A stretch of 32,454 bases of DNA from Geobacter sp. UBA698 (GTDB lineage Bacteria; Desulfobacterota; Desulfuromonadia; Geobacterales; Pseudopelobacteraceae). Positions 14,878 to 22,326 of the stretch are shown here, piece by piece; the stretch's first letter is position 1; every line of letters starts with the position of its first letter. Under the pieces are notes generated by a model. That model saw only the letters and a program-made list of their open reading frames with translations, was not told the origin of the DNA and ran no database searches. The stretch spans positions 4,904 to 37,357 of the forward strand of contig DBMM01000098.1 in NCBI GenBank assembly GCA_002298925.1. Reading direction: 5' to 3'. Both the position numbers and the translations under genes were made by a program.

Positions 14878-15654
14878 TTATTTCTTGAACTTGGCATCTT
14901 CGATGATGACGCTGTACTTGTAGCCTGCGCCGAAATCCTTGTCTTTAGCCAGTGTGCCGCTGACGGTGACCACATCTCCCATGGCGGCTGTCTCTTGGGA
15001 GGTGCAGACCAGGTTATGGGTTGCTTTGGCCTGGGTGCCGGTGCCGTCCTGGATATGAATCCAGTTTTTGCCCATGATGCCGCTGGATACCTTGACTACT
15101 TTGCCCCTGACAACCACCGGTTTCATGTTCAGCTTGGCGCTGTTGCTGTACAGGCCTTCAACCGTGTAAGCATTGGGTCCGGTCGCCTTTGTGACCGAGA
15201 TTTTGGATTCCTTGGCCGATGCGGCGCCCTTGCTGCCGGGCGACGCTGCCTGATCTTTTTTTGTTTCGGCGGCCTTGGCGCTCGAACCGGCATTGTTGAT
15301 AACGCCGCCGGAGAAGATGATGCTGTCGAAAGTGCGTTTCAGGGTCTTGCTTTCAAAGTTGGGCATTTCCATGCCCGGCTGGAAGCTCATCTTGTCGCCA
15401 ACCTTGACCTGGGTTTCCGTTACGGCAACCCAGACTTTCTTGCCGTCCTTCTTCTCGATATAGATGTAGCTGTAGCCGCCGCTGTTCATGGTCTGCAGGA
15501 CCTTGCCGTTCAACGCTTCACCTTCTGCTGCCGGCGTCTTGTCGGATTTTGAATCTTGCGCGGCGGGCATGGCCGGGTGGCCGGTCGGCATGGCGCCATA
15601 GGCTGCTGCGGTGAGGGAAAATAGCGATACGGACAGGATAATGGACTTTTTCAT
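14878..15654 (-). CDS. Exported protein with two OB-fold-like modules (NrfJ-like)
   Basis: 258 residues. A signal peptide (MKKSIILSVSLFSLTAAAYGA, cleavage near residue 21) is followed by two similar beta-rich modules. Module 1 (about 49-115) is GKVLQTMNSGGYSYIYIE ... VKVGDKMSF; module 2 (about 183-257) is GKVVKVSSGIMGKNWIHI ... AMGDVVTVSGTLAKD. Each has the order G-K-V, aromatic-I-x-I, then G-D-x-V, as in OB-fold proteins. They are joined by an Ala/Lys/Ser-rich linker. Similar exported proteins occur next to c-type cytochromes in metal- and nitrite-reducing bacteria (from memory). No CxxCH haem motif is present. It is divergent from queC across a 93-base gap and ends at its own terminator. 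Function unknown. Confidence 0.65.
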   Translation of the reverse strand: MKKSIILSVSLFSLTAAAYGAMPTGHPAMPAAQDSKSDKTPAAEGEALNGKVLQTMNSGGYSYIYIEKKDGKKVWVAVTETQVKVGDKMSFQPGMEMPNFESKTLKRTFDSIIFSGGVINNAGSSAKAAETKKDQAASPGSKGAASAKESKISVTKATGPNAYTVEGLYSNSAKLNMKPVVVRGKVVKVSSGIMGKNWIHIQDGTGTQAKATHNLVCTSQETAAMGDVVTVSGTLAKDKDFGAGYKYSVIIEDAKFKK

Positions 15655-15747
15655 ACAATCCCCTTTTTTGAATTTACCAGCTTCAATTTTCTGATACTAT
15701 CACGGATAAAACAGTTCGGTCACTCCAAAATATATTTCGAGGTAGTC

Positions 15748-16425
15748 ATGCAGCGCAAAGCGGTTGTTCTTTATAGCAGCGGACTTGATTCCACCACCTG
15801 TCTGGCGATGGCCGCCCATGACGGCTTTGTCCCCTATGCCATCAGCTTTGCCTACGGCCAGCGCCACAGTCATGAGCTGGAAGTTGCCAAGGCCAATGCC
15901 CGGCGTCTGGGGGCGGCGGATCATCTGGTGGTGGATTTCGATCTCAGGTTGATGGGAGGCAGCGCCCTGACTGCCGATATCGATGTGCCCAAACAGGGGG
16001 TGGGTGATGATATTCCGGTGACCTATGTCCCGGCCCGCAACACCATCTTCCTTTCCTTTGCCCTGGGGTGGGCCGAGGTACTGGGCGCCTTCGACATTTA
16101 CATCGGCGTGAATGCGCTTGATTACTCCGGTTATCCGGACTGTCGCCCCGAATATATCGCCGCATTCGAGGCCATGGCCAACCTGGCTACCAAGGCCGGG
16201 GTGGAAGGGAGCGGCCGTTTTCGTATCCATGCCCCGTTGATCAGCATGACCAAGGCCGATATCATCAGGACCGGTGTTGAGCTGGGTGTGGATTACGGAC
16301 TGACGCACTCCTGCTATGACCCGACACCAGCAGGGCTGTCATGCGGACAGTGCGATTCCTGCCGCTTGCGTTTAAAGGGTTTTGCCGAGGCCGGTCTGAA
16401 GGATCCGCTCAGCTATGCCCCCTAG
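15748..16425 (+). CDS. queC: 7-cyano-7-deazaguanine (preQ0) synthase
   Basis: 225 residues. The N-terminal ATP-pyrophosphatase P-loop is SSGLDSTTC (residues 10-18); AYGQRHSHELEVAK, VPARNTIFLS and GVNALDYSGYPDCRPEY are family signatures; four zinc-binding cysteines are visible (Cys189, Cys199, Cys202, Cys205 in THSCYDP and SCGQCDSC). Reaction: 7-carboxy-7-deazaguanine plus ammonia and ATP to preQ0, a queuosine precursor. GAGGT lies six bases before the ATG. It stands alone on the plus strand; no other queuosine genes are in view, and no preQ1 riboswitch is recognisable in the 93 bases upstream. Confidence 0.96.
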   Translation: MQRKAVVLYSSGLDSTTCLAMAAHDGFVPYAISFAYGQRHSHELEVAKANARRLGAADHLVVDFDLRLMGGSALTADIDVPKQGVGDDIPVTYVPARNTIFLSFALGWAEVLGAFDIYIGVNALDYSGYPDCRPEYIAAFEAMANLATKAGVEGSGRFRIHAPLISMTKADIIRTGVELGVDYGLTHSCYDPTPAGLSCGQCDSCRLRLKGFAEAGLKDPLSYAP

Positions 16426-16439
16426 CAGGCCTGGTTAAC

Positions 16440-16464
16440 GCCGCCGGGACTCATGCCTGGCGGC
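16440..16464. terminator. Hairpin between convergent queC and the 11-mer-repeat gene
   Basis: A 9-bp GC-rich stem (GCCGCCGGG, 16440-16448, with 16456-16464, one G-U) and a 7-base loop lie between the two convergent stops. A strong T-run is lacking on both sides, so termination is possible but not proven. Confidence 0.35.
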
Positions 16465-16466
16465 AG

Positions 16467-16814
16467 TCATCTGCCGGCGAAGAATCCCCTGATGGAGTGC
16501 CCCAGTTCCCGGAACCACTCACCCATTGATCTGCCCGCTTTTCGGGCCGCTTGGCCGGCCTCCTGGCCGCCAACCTTGAGGCTCTGTTTCGTCTCCTTGC
16601 CAAGTTTTTTGAATTCCTGTCCGACTTCCTGGCCCCCTTCCTTGAATGCCTGACCAACCCGCTGGCCCCCCTCCCTGAAGGCCTTGCCGGTTTCCTTTCC
16701 AGCCTGCTTGATGCCCTGTCCGATCTCCCTGCCGGTTTCCTTGACTGAATTTTCAGCCCGGCCCGGCATGGCCAGGGCAAGGGCCGCAACTAAACTGATC
16801 CAGACCGTTCTCAT
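16467..16814 (-). CDS. Exported protein made of eight 11-residue repeats
   Basis: 115 residues: a signal peptide (MRTVWISLVAALALAMPGRA, cleavage after about residue 20), a short spacer, then from residue 28 to the last residue exactly eight consecutive 11-residue units, consensus G-(K/Q/R)-x-x-G-(Q/K)-x-(F/I/L)-(K/R)-x-(G/A/L), for example GKETGKAFREG and GQRVGQAFKEG. Each unit has hydrophobic positions with Lys/Arg/Glu on the other faces, as in amphipathic 11/3 helices (LEA group 3, synuclein or apolipoprotein style). AAGGAGG lies upstream of the ATG. No cysteine, and no membrane helix after the signal. Function unknown; a surface-active or membrane-skimming periplasmic helix is an inference. 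Confidence 0.72.
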   Translation of the reverse strand: MRTVWISLVAALALAMPGRAENSVKETGREIGQGIKQAGKETGKAFREGGQRVGQAFKEGGQEVGQEFKKLGKETKQSLKVGGQEAGQAARKAGRSMGEWFRELGHSIRGFFAGR

Positions 16815-16833
16815 TTCAAATACCTCCTTTTAA

Positions 16834-16862
16834 GTGCTATCAGCTGTGTTAAGGCAGGTCAA
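16834..16862 (-). promoter_or_regulatory. Candidate promoter of the 11-mer-repeat gene
   Basis: Minus strand: TTGACC (plus 16857-16862), 17 bases, then TAGCAC (plus 16834-16839), about 20 bases before the start codon. The -35 is good and the -10 weak. Confidence 0.4.
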
Positions 16863-16971
16863 AATTTAGTTGCCTGAGGTTAAAATATTCTTGATATGAT
16901 TGCTTTTTCAGGTAGACTTTATTGGTAACATTAAAATTGCTTGAAAAGTGATCCATGTACAGGCATAGTAA

Positions 16972-17008
16972 GACCCGTATTAATCAACTATAATCCAGCA
17001 TACGGGTC
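16972..17008 (+). promoter_or_regulatory. Dyad-flanked -10 element upstream of the diguanylate cyclase
   Basis: A perfect 9-bp inverted repeat GACCCGTAT (16972-16980) / ATACGGGTC (17000-17008) has a 19-base spacer that contains a perfect TATAAT (16989-16994). No good -35 is present. The layout suggests a promoter whose -10 is embraced by an operator; alternatively the RNA could form a 9-bp stem. It lies about 85 bases before the GGDEF gene start. Confidence 0.4.
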
Positions 17009-17064
17009 ATGCACAAGTGGCACGCCCTATTCCAGAAACCGGCTGAGACTTGAAAGGAATGTGT

Positions 17065-17094
17065 ATGCGCCGTTTTAGCGCTTTCTGTATATGA
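17065..17094 (+). CDS. Possible leader ORF overlapping the diguanylate cyclase start
   Basis: A nine-codon frame (MRRFSAFCI) starts six bases after AAGGA and ends with TGA in an ATGA overlap with the ATG of the next gene; an ATG two codons earlier (17059) is also in frame. The big gene itself has no ribosome site directly upstream, so the leader may deliver ribosomes to it. Too short to judge by content. Confidence 0.4.
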   Translation: MRRFSAFCI

Positions 17095-19184
17095 GTGCGG
17101 TTGAGACAAATACTCATTTGGATCTCGGCAATTCACTGGCAAAGCATCTTTTGCCGTTATCCGTTGTGATCGGCTGCCTGATCGGTCTGCTGTTTCCAGT
17201 TGTTTTCTGTGTGCTTGATTACCATGGTCTTACCCTCGAGGCCGGTTTTTACTCTCAGCTGGCGGCTCATGAACTGGAGCAAATGCCAGTCGAAGCGCCC
17301 GACCCATCCCAAAAGCATTCTTACCGCATTTTTCAGGAATATAGTCACCTTACGCTCAATAATAAAATCAGCAGTATCAAGGTCTATGATGACCGGGGCG
17401 CTGAGCTAGACAACTATGGTTATACGAGCTCTGAGGCCGTAGCTGTCTGGAATCGCTGGGCTCCGTATGGTGCCTCCAGGGTGAGCGGCAACAAGCATGA
17501 TTTCGCCAGAGTCGAAGTGCGGCTCTCGCAGAGAAGCCTGCTTATCAAAACTGCCCTGACAGCCTTGGCTGCCGGCTGTTTCGGCTGGCTGCTGGCATTC
17601 TGTGCTTACCGTTATCCGATCAGGATTGTTCGGCAAATGGACCAGGAAGTGCAGCTGCTGATCGATGATCTCAAGGATGCCACGGATGAAAGCGGTCGCC
17701 TTCGAACCAGCGCCCAGGCCTCGGAAAAACGTTTTCGGGATTTGGTGGCAGGGCTTGACGCCATTGTCTGGGAAGCTGATCCTGACCAGCGGCGTTATTG
17801 TTTTGTCAGTCATCAGGCAGAGCGCCTGTTGGGGGTGGCCGTGGAGGAATGGCACCGGGGGGAGGATTTTTTCATCACACAGGTGCATCCTGATGACCGC
17901 CAGCGGGTAACCGCGGCCTACCGGGCGATGCTTGAGCGGGATGACAGCTGTCAGATCGAATACCGGCGCTGCAGCGCGGATGGCTCCGTGGTCTGGCTAC
18001 GTGACACCTTTCGATTGGTACAGCAGGATGGGACTTCGAAACATCTGTGGGGGGTGATGGTGGATGTCACCCAGCGGATTAGGGGTGAAGAGGCCCTGTT
18101 GGAGGCGAATCAGGAACTTTCCAGCACGGTTGGCAAACTGAGGCGCAGCAACAGGGAGGTTTCGGCGCTCTATGAAATGGGGGGACTGTTTCAACTCTGC
18201 CGGAGCCTGGACGAGGTCTACCAGATCGTAGTATCAACCTCAGAAAAATTCTTCCCCAATGACTCCGGCTCCCTGTTCATACTGAATCAAGCGGACAATG
18301 TCCTGGAGAAAATTGTTGAATGGGGTGAAACCCCGCTGGAGCAATGCATGACTTTTCAAACTGAGTCCTGCCTGGCGTTGCTCAGCGGCAGGCCGCATAT
18401 GTCGGCCGGGGATGGAACGGAATTTCATTGTCCGAACATGGCGAGGATATCCGGCTGTACCTATCTGTGCGTGCCACTGATAGCACAGGGGCAGACTCTG
18501 GGGCTCTACCGGCAGTACCACTTTGCAGTGCAGCCTGAAACAAACGATGAAGGCAGCAGTGACATATCTCATCGACAGCGTCTGGTAGTTGCGATGACAG
18601 AACATATTTCCCTGGCCATAGCCAATATGAAGCTGCGAGAAACTCTGCACGCCCAGTCCATCCGCGACCCATTGACATCGCTGTTTAACCGCCGCTACCT
18701 GGATGACGCCATGCTGCGCGAGATCGCCCAGGCCGAGCGGAAGGAGTACCCGCTGGGGGTCATGATGATTGATATCGATCATTTCAAGCTGTTCAACGAT
18801 ACGTATGGACACGCGGCCGGAGATATGCTGCTGGTGACATTCGCCAATGAAATGACCGGTTTTTTCCGGGAATATGATCAGGTCTGCCGTTATGGAGGAG
18901 AAGAGTTTCTCTGCATCATCCCGGATATGGAACTGGAAACGGTGAGGCAGCGGGCCGAAACGCTGCGGAAATTGGCCAGTAAGTTGCGCGTCCATCACCT
19001 TGGCCTGTCCCTGGGGCAGGTCACCATCTCAGTCGGGATTGCCATGTACCCCCAACATGGCTCCACCAGGGACGAACTGGTCAGGGCGGCCGACGCGGCA
19101 CTCTACAGAGCCAAACATAATGGGCGCAATCGGGTAATGGTGGCGGAGGGCGGGGAATTTGTGAAAGAAAGGCTGGCGGGATAA
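17091..19184 (+). CDS. Membrane diguanylate cyclase with PAS, GAF and GGDEF domains
   Basis: 697 residues. TM1 about 22-45, a periplasmic region of about 100 residues (too short for a full Cache domain), TM2 about 151-172, then a PAS domain with PAC tail (about 205-330, ending VMVDVTQRI), a coiled linker, a GAF domain (about 355-515) and a GGDEF domain. The active-site motif is GGEEF (602-606) and the inhibitory site RxxD is intact (REYD, 593-596), so it should make c-di-GMP from two GTP and be product-inhibited. The GAF region contains four Cys (CMTFQTESC, FHCPN, GCTYLC) that could sense a ligand or redox. The start at 17091 is forced by an in-frame stop just upstream. It ends at a terminator. 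Confidence 0.9.
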   Translation: MSAVETNTHLDLGNSLAKHLLPLSVVIGCLIGLLFPVVFCVLDYHGLTLEAGFYSQLAAHELEQMPVEAPDPSQKHSYRIFQEYSHLTLNNKISSIKVYDDRGAELDNYGYTSSEAVAVWNRWAPYGASRVSGNKHDFARVEVRLSQRSLLIKTALTALAAGCFGWLLAFCAYRYPIRIVRQMDQEVQLLIDDLKDATDESGRLRTSAQASEKRFRDLVAGLDAIVWEADPDQRRYCFVSHQAERLLGVAVEEWHRGEDFFITQVHPDDRQRVTAAYRAMLERDDSCQIEYRRCSADGSVVWLRDTFRLVQQDGTSKHLWGVMVDVTQRIRGEEALLEANQELSSTVGKLRRSNREVSALYEMGGLFQLCRSLDEVYQIVVSTSEKFFPNDSGSLFILNQADNVLEKIVEWGETPLEQCMTFQTESCLALLSGRPHMSAGDGTEFHCPNMARISGCTYLCVPLIAQGQTLGLYRQYHFAVQPETNDEGSSDISHRQRLVVAMTEHISLAIANMKLRETLHAQSIRDPLTSLFNRRYLDDAMLREIAQAERKEYPLGVMMIDIDHFKLFNDTYGHAAGDMLLVTFANEMTGFFREYDQVCRYGGEEFLCIIPDMELETVRQRAETLRKLASKLRVHHLGLSLGQVTISVGIAMYPQHGSTRDELVRAADAALYRAKHNGRNRVMVAEGGEFVKERLAG

Positions 19185-19221
19185 TCACAGGGATAACCGG
19201 GAACATGGAGAAGACAGTGTG

Positions 19222-19252
19222 AGGGGGCAACCGTACGGCTGCCCCCTTTTTA
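19222..19252 (+). terminator. Rho-independent terminator after the diguanylate cyclase gene
   Basis: AGGGGGCA (19222-19229) pairs with TGCCCCCT (19240-19247), followed by TTTTTATT on the plus strand. It lies 38 bases after the stop and before the convergent pta stop. Confidence 0.85.
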
Positions 19253-19264
19253 TTGCGTGTCGTA

Positions 19265-20275
19265 TTAAGTCTGGGCCGCCTGAACAGCAGTGATGGCGGT
19301 AACATTGACGATGTCATCCACAGAGCAGCCGCGGGACAGGTCGTTGACCGGTTTGGCCAGACCCTGGATGATCGGGCCGACCGCCTCGGCTTCGGCCACG
19401 CGTTCCACCAGTTTGTAGCCGATATTGCCAGCATCCAGGCTCGGAAAGATCAAGACGTTGGCCTTGCCGGCTACGGGACTGCCGGGGGCTTTTTTCCCGC
19501 CTACGCTGGGCAGCAGGGCGGCGTCGGCCTGCAACTCGCCGTCGATCTGCAGGTTCGGATTCATCTGCCTGGCGATTTCCAGAGCCTTCGTTACCTTGTC
19601 TACATCGGCATGGCTGGCGCTCCCCTTGGAGGAAAAGGAGAGCAGGGCCACCCGGGCGTCCACGTCCAGAAATGCTTTGCAGTTCTTGGCAGTGGCAATG
19701 GCAATTTCAGCCAGGGCCTGGGCGTCCGGATCGGGGTTGACTGCGCAGTCGGCGAACAAAATGATGCCGTTTTCACCAAAAAAATGATTCTTGGTGATCA
19801 TCAGAAAGAAAGATGAGACGGTTGTAATGCCATCGGCCGGGCCAACCGTCTGAAAGGCAGCCTTGAGTACATTGCCGGTGGTGCTGGCGGCTCCCGCCAC
19901 CTCACCGCCGGCATCTCCGTTACGCACCATCATGCCGGCGTAGAACAGGTTGTCTGCTGCGGTCAGTTGTTTGTGCGCATCATCTGCTGTGGTTATTTTG
20001 CCCTTGCTTTTGCGGAGTTCTACGAAGTCGGCAACGTACTTGTCCAGTTTTGGAGATGTGGCGGGGTTAAGCAGCTCCACACCAGCCAGGTTGATGCCCT
20101 TGTTGTCGGCTTCGGCCTGTATTTTGGCCGGATCGCCCAAAATAATTATCTTCGCCAGCTCCTCTTTGATGATCTTTTCGGCCGCGTACAGCATGCGCTC
20201 ATCGTAACTCTCAGGCAGCACCACGGTCTGCAGGTGTCTCTTGGCTTTTTCCTTAATCTGGTCAACAAGATGCAT
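19265..20275 (-). CDS. pta: Phosphate acetyltransferase
   Basis: 336 residues, the short single-domain Pta without the N-terminal DRTGG extension. Family segments include TVVLPESYDERMLYAAEKI at the N-terminus, NPATSPKLDKYV, AGMMVRNGDAGGEVAGA, SSFFLMITKN, LFADCAVNPDPDAQALAEIA, ALLSFSSKGSA and the C-terminal NVLIFPSLDAGNIGYKL with LSRGCSVDDIVN. Reaction: acetyl-CoA plus phosphate to acetyl phosphate plus CoA, linking acetate and acetyl-CoA in the cytoplasm. GGAGG precedes the ATG. It is a single gene with its own consensus promoter; ackA is not adjacent in this window. Confidence 0.95.
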   Translation of the reverse strand: MHLVDQIKEKAKRHLQTVVLPESYDERMLYAAEKIIKEELAKIIILGDPAKIQAEADNKGINLAGVELLNPATSPKLDKYVADFVELRKSKGKITTADDAHKQLTAADNLFYAGMMVRNGDAGGEVAGAASTTGNVLKAAFQTVGPADGITTVSSFFLMITKNHFFGENGIILFADCAVNPDPDAQALAEIAIATAKNCKAFLDVDARVALLSFSSKGSASHADVDKVTKALEIARQMNPNLQIDGELQADAALLPSVGGKKAPGSPVAGKANVLIFPSLDAGNIGYKLVERVAEAEAVGPIIQGLAKPVNDLSRGCSVDDIVNVTAITAVQAAQT

Positions 20276-20326
20276 GTTGTTCCTCCATCGTTATTGGTAG
20301 TGTCGTAGGATGCAAATAGAACGAAG

Positions 20327-20360
20327 GTCTATTTATAGACGAACTCTGCTGTTTGGTCAA
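20327..20360 (-). promoter_or_regulatory. Consensus promoter of pta with operator-like dyad on the -10
   Basis: Minus strand: TTGACC (plus 20355-20360), 17 bases, TATAAA (plus 20332-20337). A dyad GTCTAT-TT-ATAGAC (20327-20340) is centred on the -10, so a bound dimer would block the promoter. The -35 abuts the trp-operon terminator. Confidence 0.7.
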
Positions 20361-20386
20361 TAAAAAAGCCTGAATATCAGGCTTTT
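20361..20386 (-). terminator. Rho-independent terminator of the ribH-trpB operon
   Basis: Minus strand: a perfect 10-bp stem (20377-20386 with 20364-20373) around a 3-base loop, running into a T-run. It lies about 55 bases after the trpB stop, with no trpA between. Confidence 0.85.
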
Positions 20387-20440
20387 AGCGATGCTTAAAA
20401 AAATTAAATATTAGTTGAATTCTGTCTGGGTGGAAGGAAC

Positions 20441-21631
20441 CTAAAAGCTGACACACATGGCTTCGGCCACGGTATGCATATCCTTGTCCCCGCGGCCCGA
20501 CAGGCAGACCACGATGGTCTGGTCTTTAGCCATGGTCGGCGCCAGTTTGAGGGCATAGGCAATGGCGTGGGACGACTCCAGTGCCGGGATGATGCCTTCC
20601 TCCAGGGCCAGGGCCTTGAAACCCTCCAGCGCTTCGTCGTCGGTGATGGAAACATACTCGGCCCGTCCGGTGTCCTTCAGCCAGGAATGCTCCGGCCCGA
20701 CACCCGGATAGTCCAGGCCGGCCGAGATGGAGTGGGCGTGGGTGATCTGGCCGTGCTGGTCCTGCAGCAGGTAGGAGCGGTTGCCATGCAGGATGCCGGG
20801 TGAGCCGGCGCAGAGCGGTGCAGCGTGCTTGCCGGTCTGGATGCCATAGCCGGCGGCCTCGACCCCGATGATCCTGACCGAGCTGTCCTTCAGAAACGGG
20901 TAGAACAGGCCCAAGGCGTTGCTGCCGCCCCCTACGCAGGCCACCAGGCAGTCGGGCAGTTTGCCCTCTGCCGCGCGATGCTGTTTTTTTGCCTCCTGGC
21001 CGATAATGGTCTGAAAATCCCGCACCATCATCGGGTAGGGGTGTGGGCCGGCCACGGTGCCGATCACGTAAAAAGTGTCGGCGATGGTGGTGACCCAGTT
21101 GCGCATGGCCTCGTTCATGGCATCCTTGAGAGTGGCGGTGCCGGCTGTGACAGCGGTGACCGTGGCCCCCAAAAGCCGCATGCGGAATACATTCTGCGAC
21201 TGGCGGCGGGTGTCCTCCTCCCCCATGAATACCTCGCACTGCATGCCGAACAGGGCCGCAATGGTCGCCGTGGCCACACCATGCATGCCGGCACCGGTTT
21301 CGGCAATGACCCGCTTTTTGCCCATGCGTTTGGCCAAGAGCCCCTGGCCGATGGTGTTGTTGATCTTATGGGCGCCGGTATGGTTCAGGTCCTCGCGCTT
21401 GAGGTAAATCCTGGCTCCGCCCGCACTGTTGGTCAGTTTTTCGGCAAAATAGAGCGGATTCGGCCGCCCGACGTACTGGCGCAGGTAGTATCTGAATTCT
21501 TCCCTGAACTCCTGGTCATGGCGGTAGTGCTCGTAGGCTTTTTCCAGCTCCAGAAGGGCCGGCATGAGGGTTTCTGGGACGTAGCGACCGCCGAATTCTC
21601 CGAAATGACCTCGTTTGTCGGGCAGCTTCAC
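20441..21631 (-). CDS. trpB: Tryptophan synthase beta subunit (TrpB1)
   Basis: 396 residues, canonical TrpB1. PLP-binding Lys89 sits in LNHTGAHKINN; the catalytic Glu region is ETGAGMHG; the COMM-domain region TAGTATLKDAMNEAMRNW follows; the phosphate-binding loop is CVGGGSNALG; the C-terminal LEEGIIPALESSHA is family-typical. Reaction: indole plus serine to tryptophan, normally in an alpha2-beta2 complex with TrpA, which supplies indole. The GTG start overlaps the trpF stop (GTGA). trpA is not next to it: a terminator and pta follow. Confidence 0.96.
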   Translation of the reverse strand: MKLPDKRGHFGEFGGRYVPETLMPALLELEKAYEHYRHDQEFREEFRYYLRQYVGRPNPLYFAEKLTNSAGGARIYLKREDLNHTGAHKINNTIGQGLLAKRMGKKRVIAETGAGMHGVATATIAALFGMQCEVFMGEEDTRRQSQNVFRMRLLGATVTAVTAGTATLKDAMNEAMRNWVTTIADTFYVIGTVAGPHPYPMMVRDFQTIIGQEAKKQHRAAEGKLPDCLVACVGGGSNALGLFYPFLKDSSVRIIGVEAAGYGIQTGKHAAPLCAGSPGILHGNRSYLLQDQHGQITHAHSISAGLDYPGVGPEHSWLKDTGRAEYVSITDDEALEGFKALALEEGIIPALESSHAIAYALKLAPTMAKDQTIVVCLSGRGDKDMHTVAEAMCVSF

Positions 21632-22242
21632 GGTGTGGACTCCTTTGCATTTCTGATGAACTCACGTACCAGTATTGGGTCTTTAATTCCCGGAGCGGAC
21701 TCGACTCCGCTGGAGACGTCGACAGCGTAGGGGCGCACCTGGCGGACCGCAGCGGCCACATTGCCGGGGTTCAGGCCGCCAGCCAGGACGATGCGGCCGC
21801 TGGCGGCAGCGCTGGCGGCGATCTCCCAGTTGAAGGTGCGGCCGGTGCCGCCATGGGCGGACGGCGACCAGGCATCCAGCAGGAAGGCCGCGGTCCGGTA
21901 GTCACGCAGCGCTTCCAGGCTGGTGACATCCTTTACACGAAAAGCCTTGACTACCCGGCGGGAGATGGCATCGCAGAATTGCGGGGATTCCTCGCCATGC
22001 AGTTGGATGATGTCCAGGCTGCAGTGTGAGGAGATTTCGGTGATTGTCGTCAGGGATTCGTTGACGAACAGGCCGACACTCTGGACGAAGGGGGGCAACT
22101 GGCGGATGATGGCGGCCGCCAGTTCGGGGGAAACGTGACGGGGAGAGGCGCTGAAAAAGACGAAACCGAGGGCGTCGGCTCCTGCTTCTGCCGCCAGCAG
22201 AGCGTCCTCAAGGTTTGTTATGCCGCAGATTTTTACTTTCAT
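21628..22242 (-). CDS. trpF: Phosphoribosylanthranilate isomerase
   Basis: 204 residues from the ATG at 22242 (MKVKICGITNLEDALLAAEAG), a classic TrpF (beta-alpha)8 start with the catalytic Cys in KICGIT; QLHGEES, FLLDAWSPSAHGGTGRTF (catalytic Asp, phosphate loop) and AGGLNPGNV follow. Reaction: Amadori rearrangement of phosphoribosylanthranilate to CdRP. The open frame continues upstream into a GC-rich palindromic repeat, but that extension is not family-like. There is no good ribosome site, because the palindrome reaches to within 10 bases of the ATG. trpB follows with a four-base overlap. Confidence 0.94.
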   Translation of the reverse strand: MKVKICGITNLEDALLAAEAGADALGFVFFSASPRHVSPELAAAIIRQLPPFVQSVGLFVNESLTTITEISSHCSLDIIQLHGEESPQFCDAISRRVVKAFRVKDVTSLEALRDYRTAAFLLDAWSPSAHGGTGRTFNWEIAASAAASGRIVLAGGLNPGNVAAAVRQVRPYAVDVSSGVESAPGIKDPILVREFIRNAKESTP

Positions 22243-22251
22243 ATCAGGGAA

Positions 22252-22326
22252 CCGGGGACCGGGGACGCGGGGCCGGGGACTGGTAAAGTCAAATGCTTTT
22301 ACCCGTCCCAAGTCCCTGGTCCCCGG
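22252..22326. repeat. GC-rich palindromic repeat filling the trpB2-trpF gap
   Basis: Perfect 9-base inverted ends CCGGGGACC (22252-22260) / GGTCCCCGG (22318-22326), with further GGGAC/GTCCC units inside and a central GGTAAA-10-TTTACC stem. It begins directly at the trpB2 stop codon and ends 9 bases before the trpF ATG. Its GGGGAC-unit composition matches the insertion inside cbiD at 26432-26506. As RNA it would form a long strong hairpin between two operon genes. Confidence 0.65.

Noticed and set aside
17018..17034. Sigma-54-like TGGCACG upstream of the diguanylate cyclase
   Set aside because: The -24 half is perfect but the -12 half reads ATTCC instead of TTGCA, so the essential GC is missing at the right distance.
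16863..17060. c-di-GMP (GEMM) riboswitch before the diguanylate cyclase
   Set aside because: None of the conserved GEMM core segments is present; only a simple 9-bp dyad is seen.
22243..22311. N-terminal extension of TrpF
   Set aside because: It is a translation of the palindromic repeat (Pro/Arg/Gly-rich); TrpF proteins start at the KVKICGIT segment.
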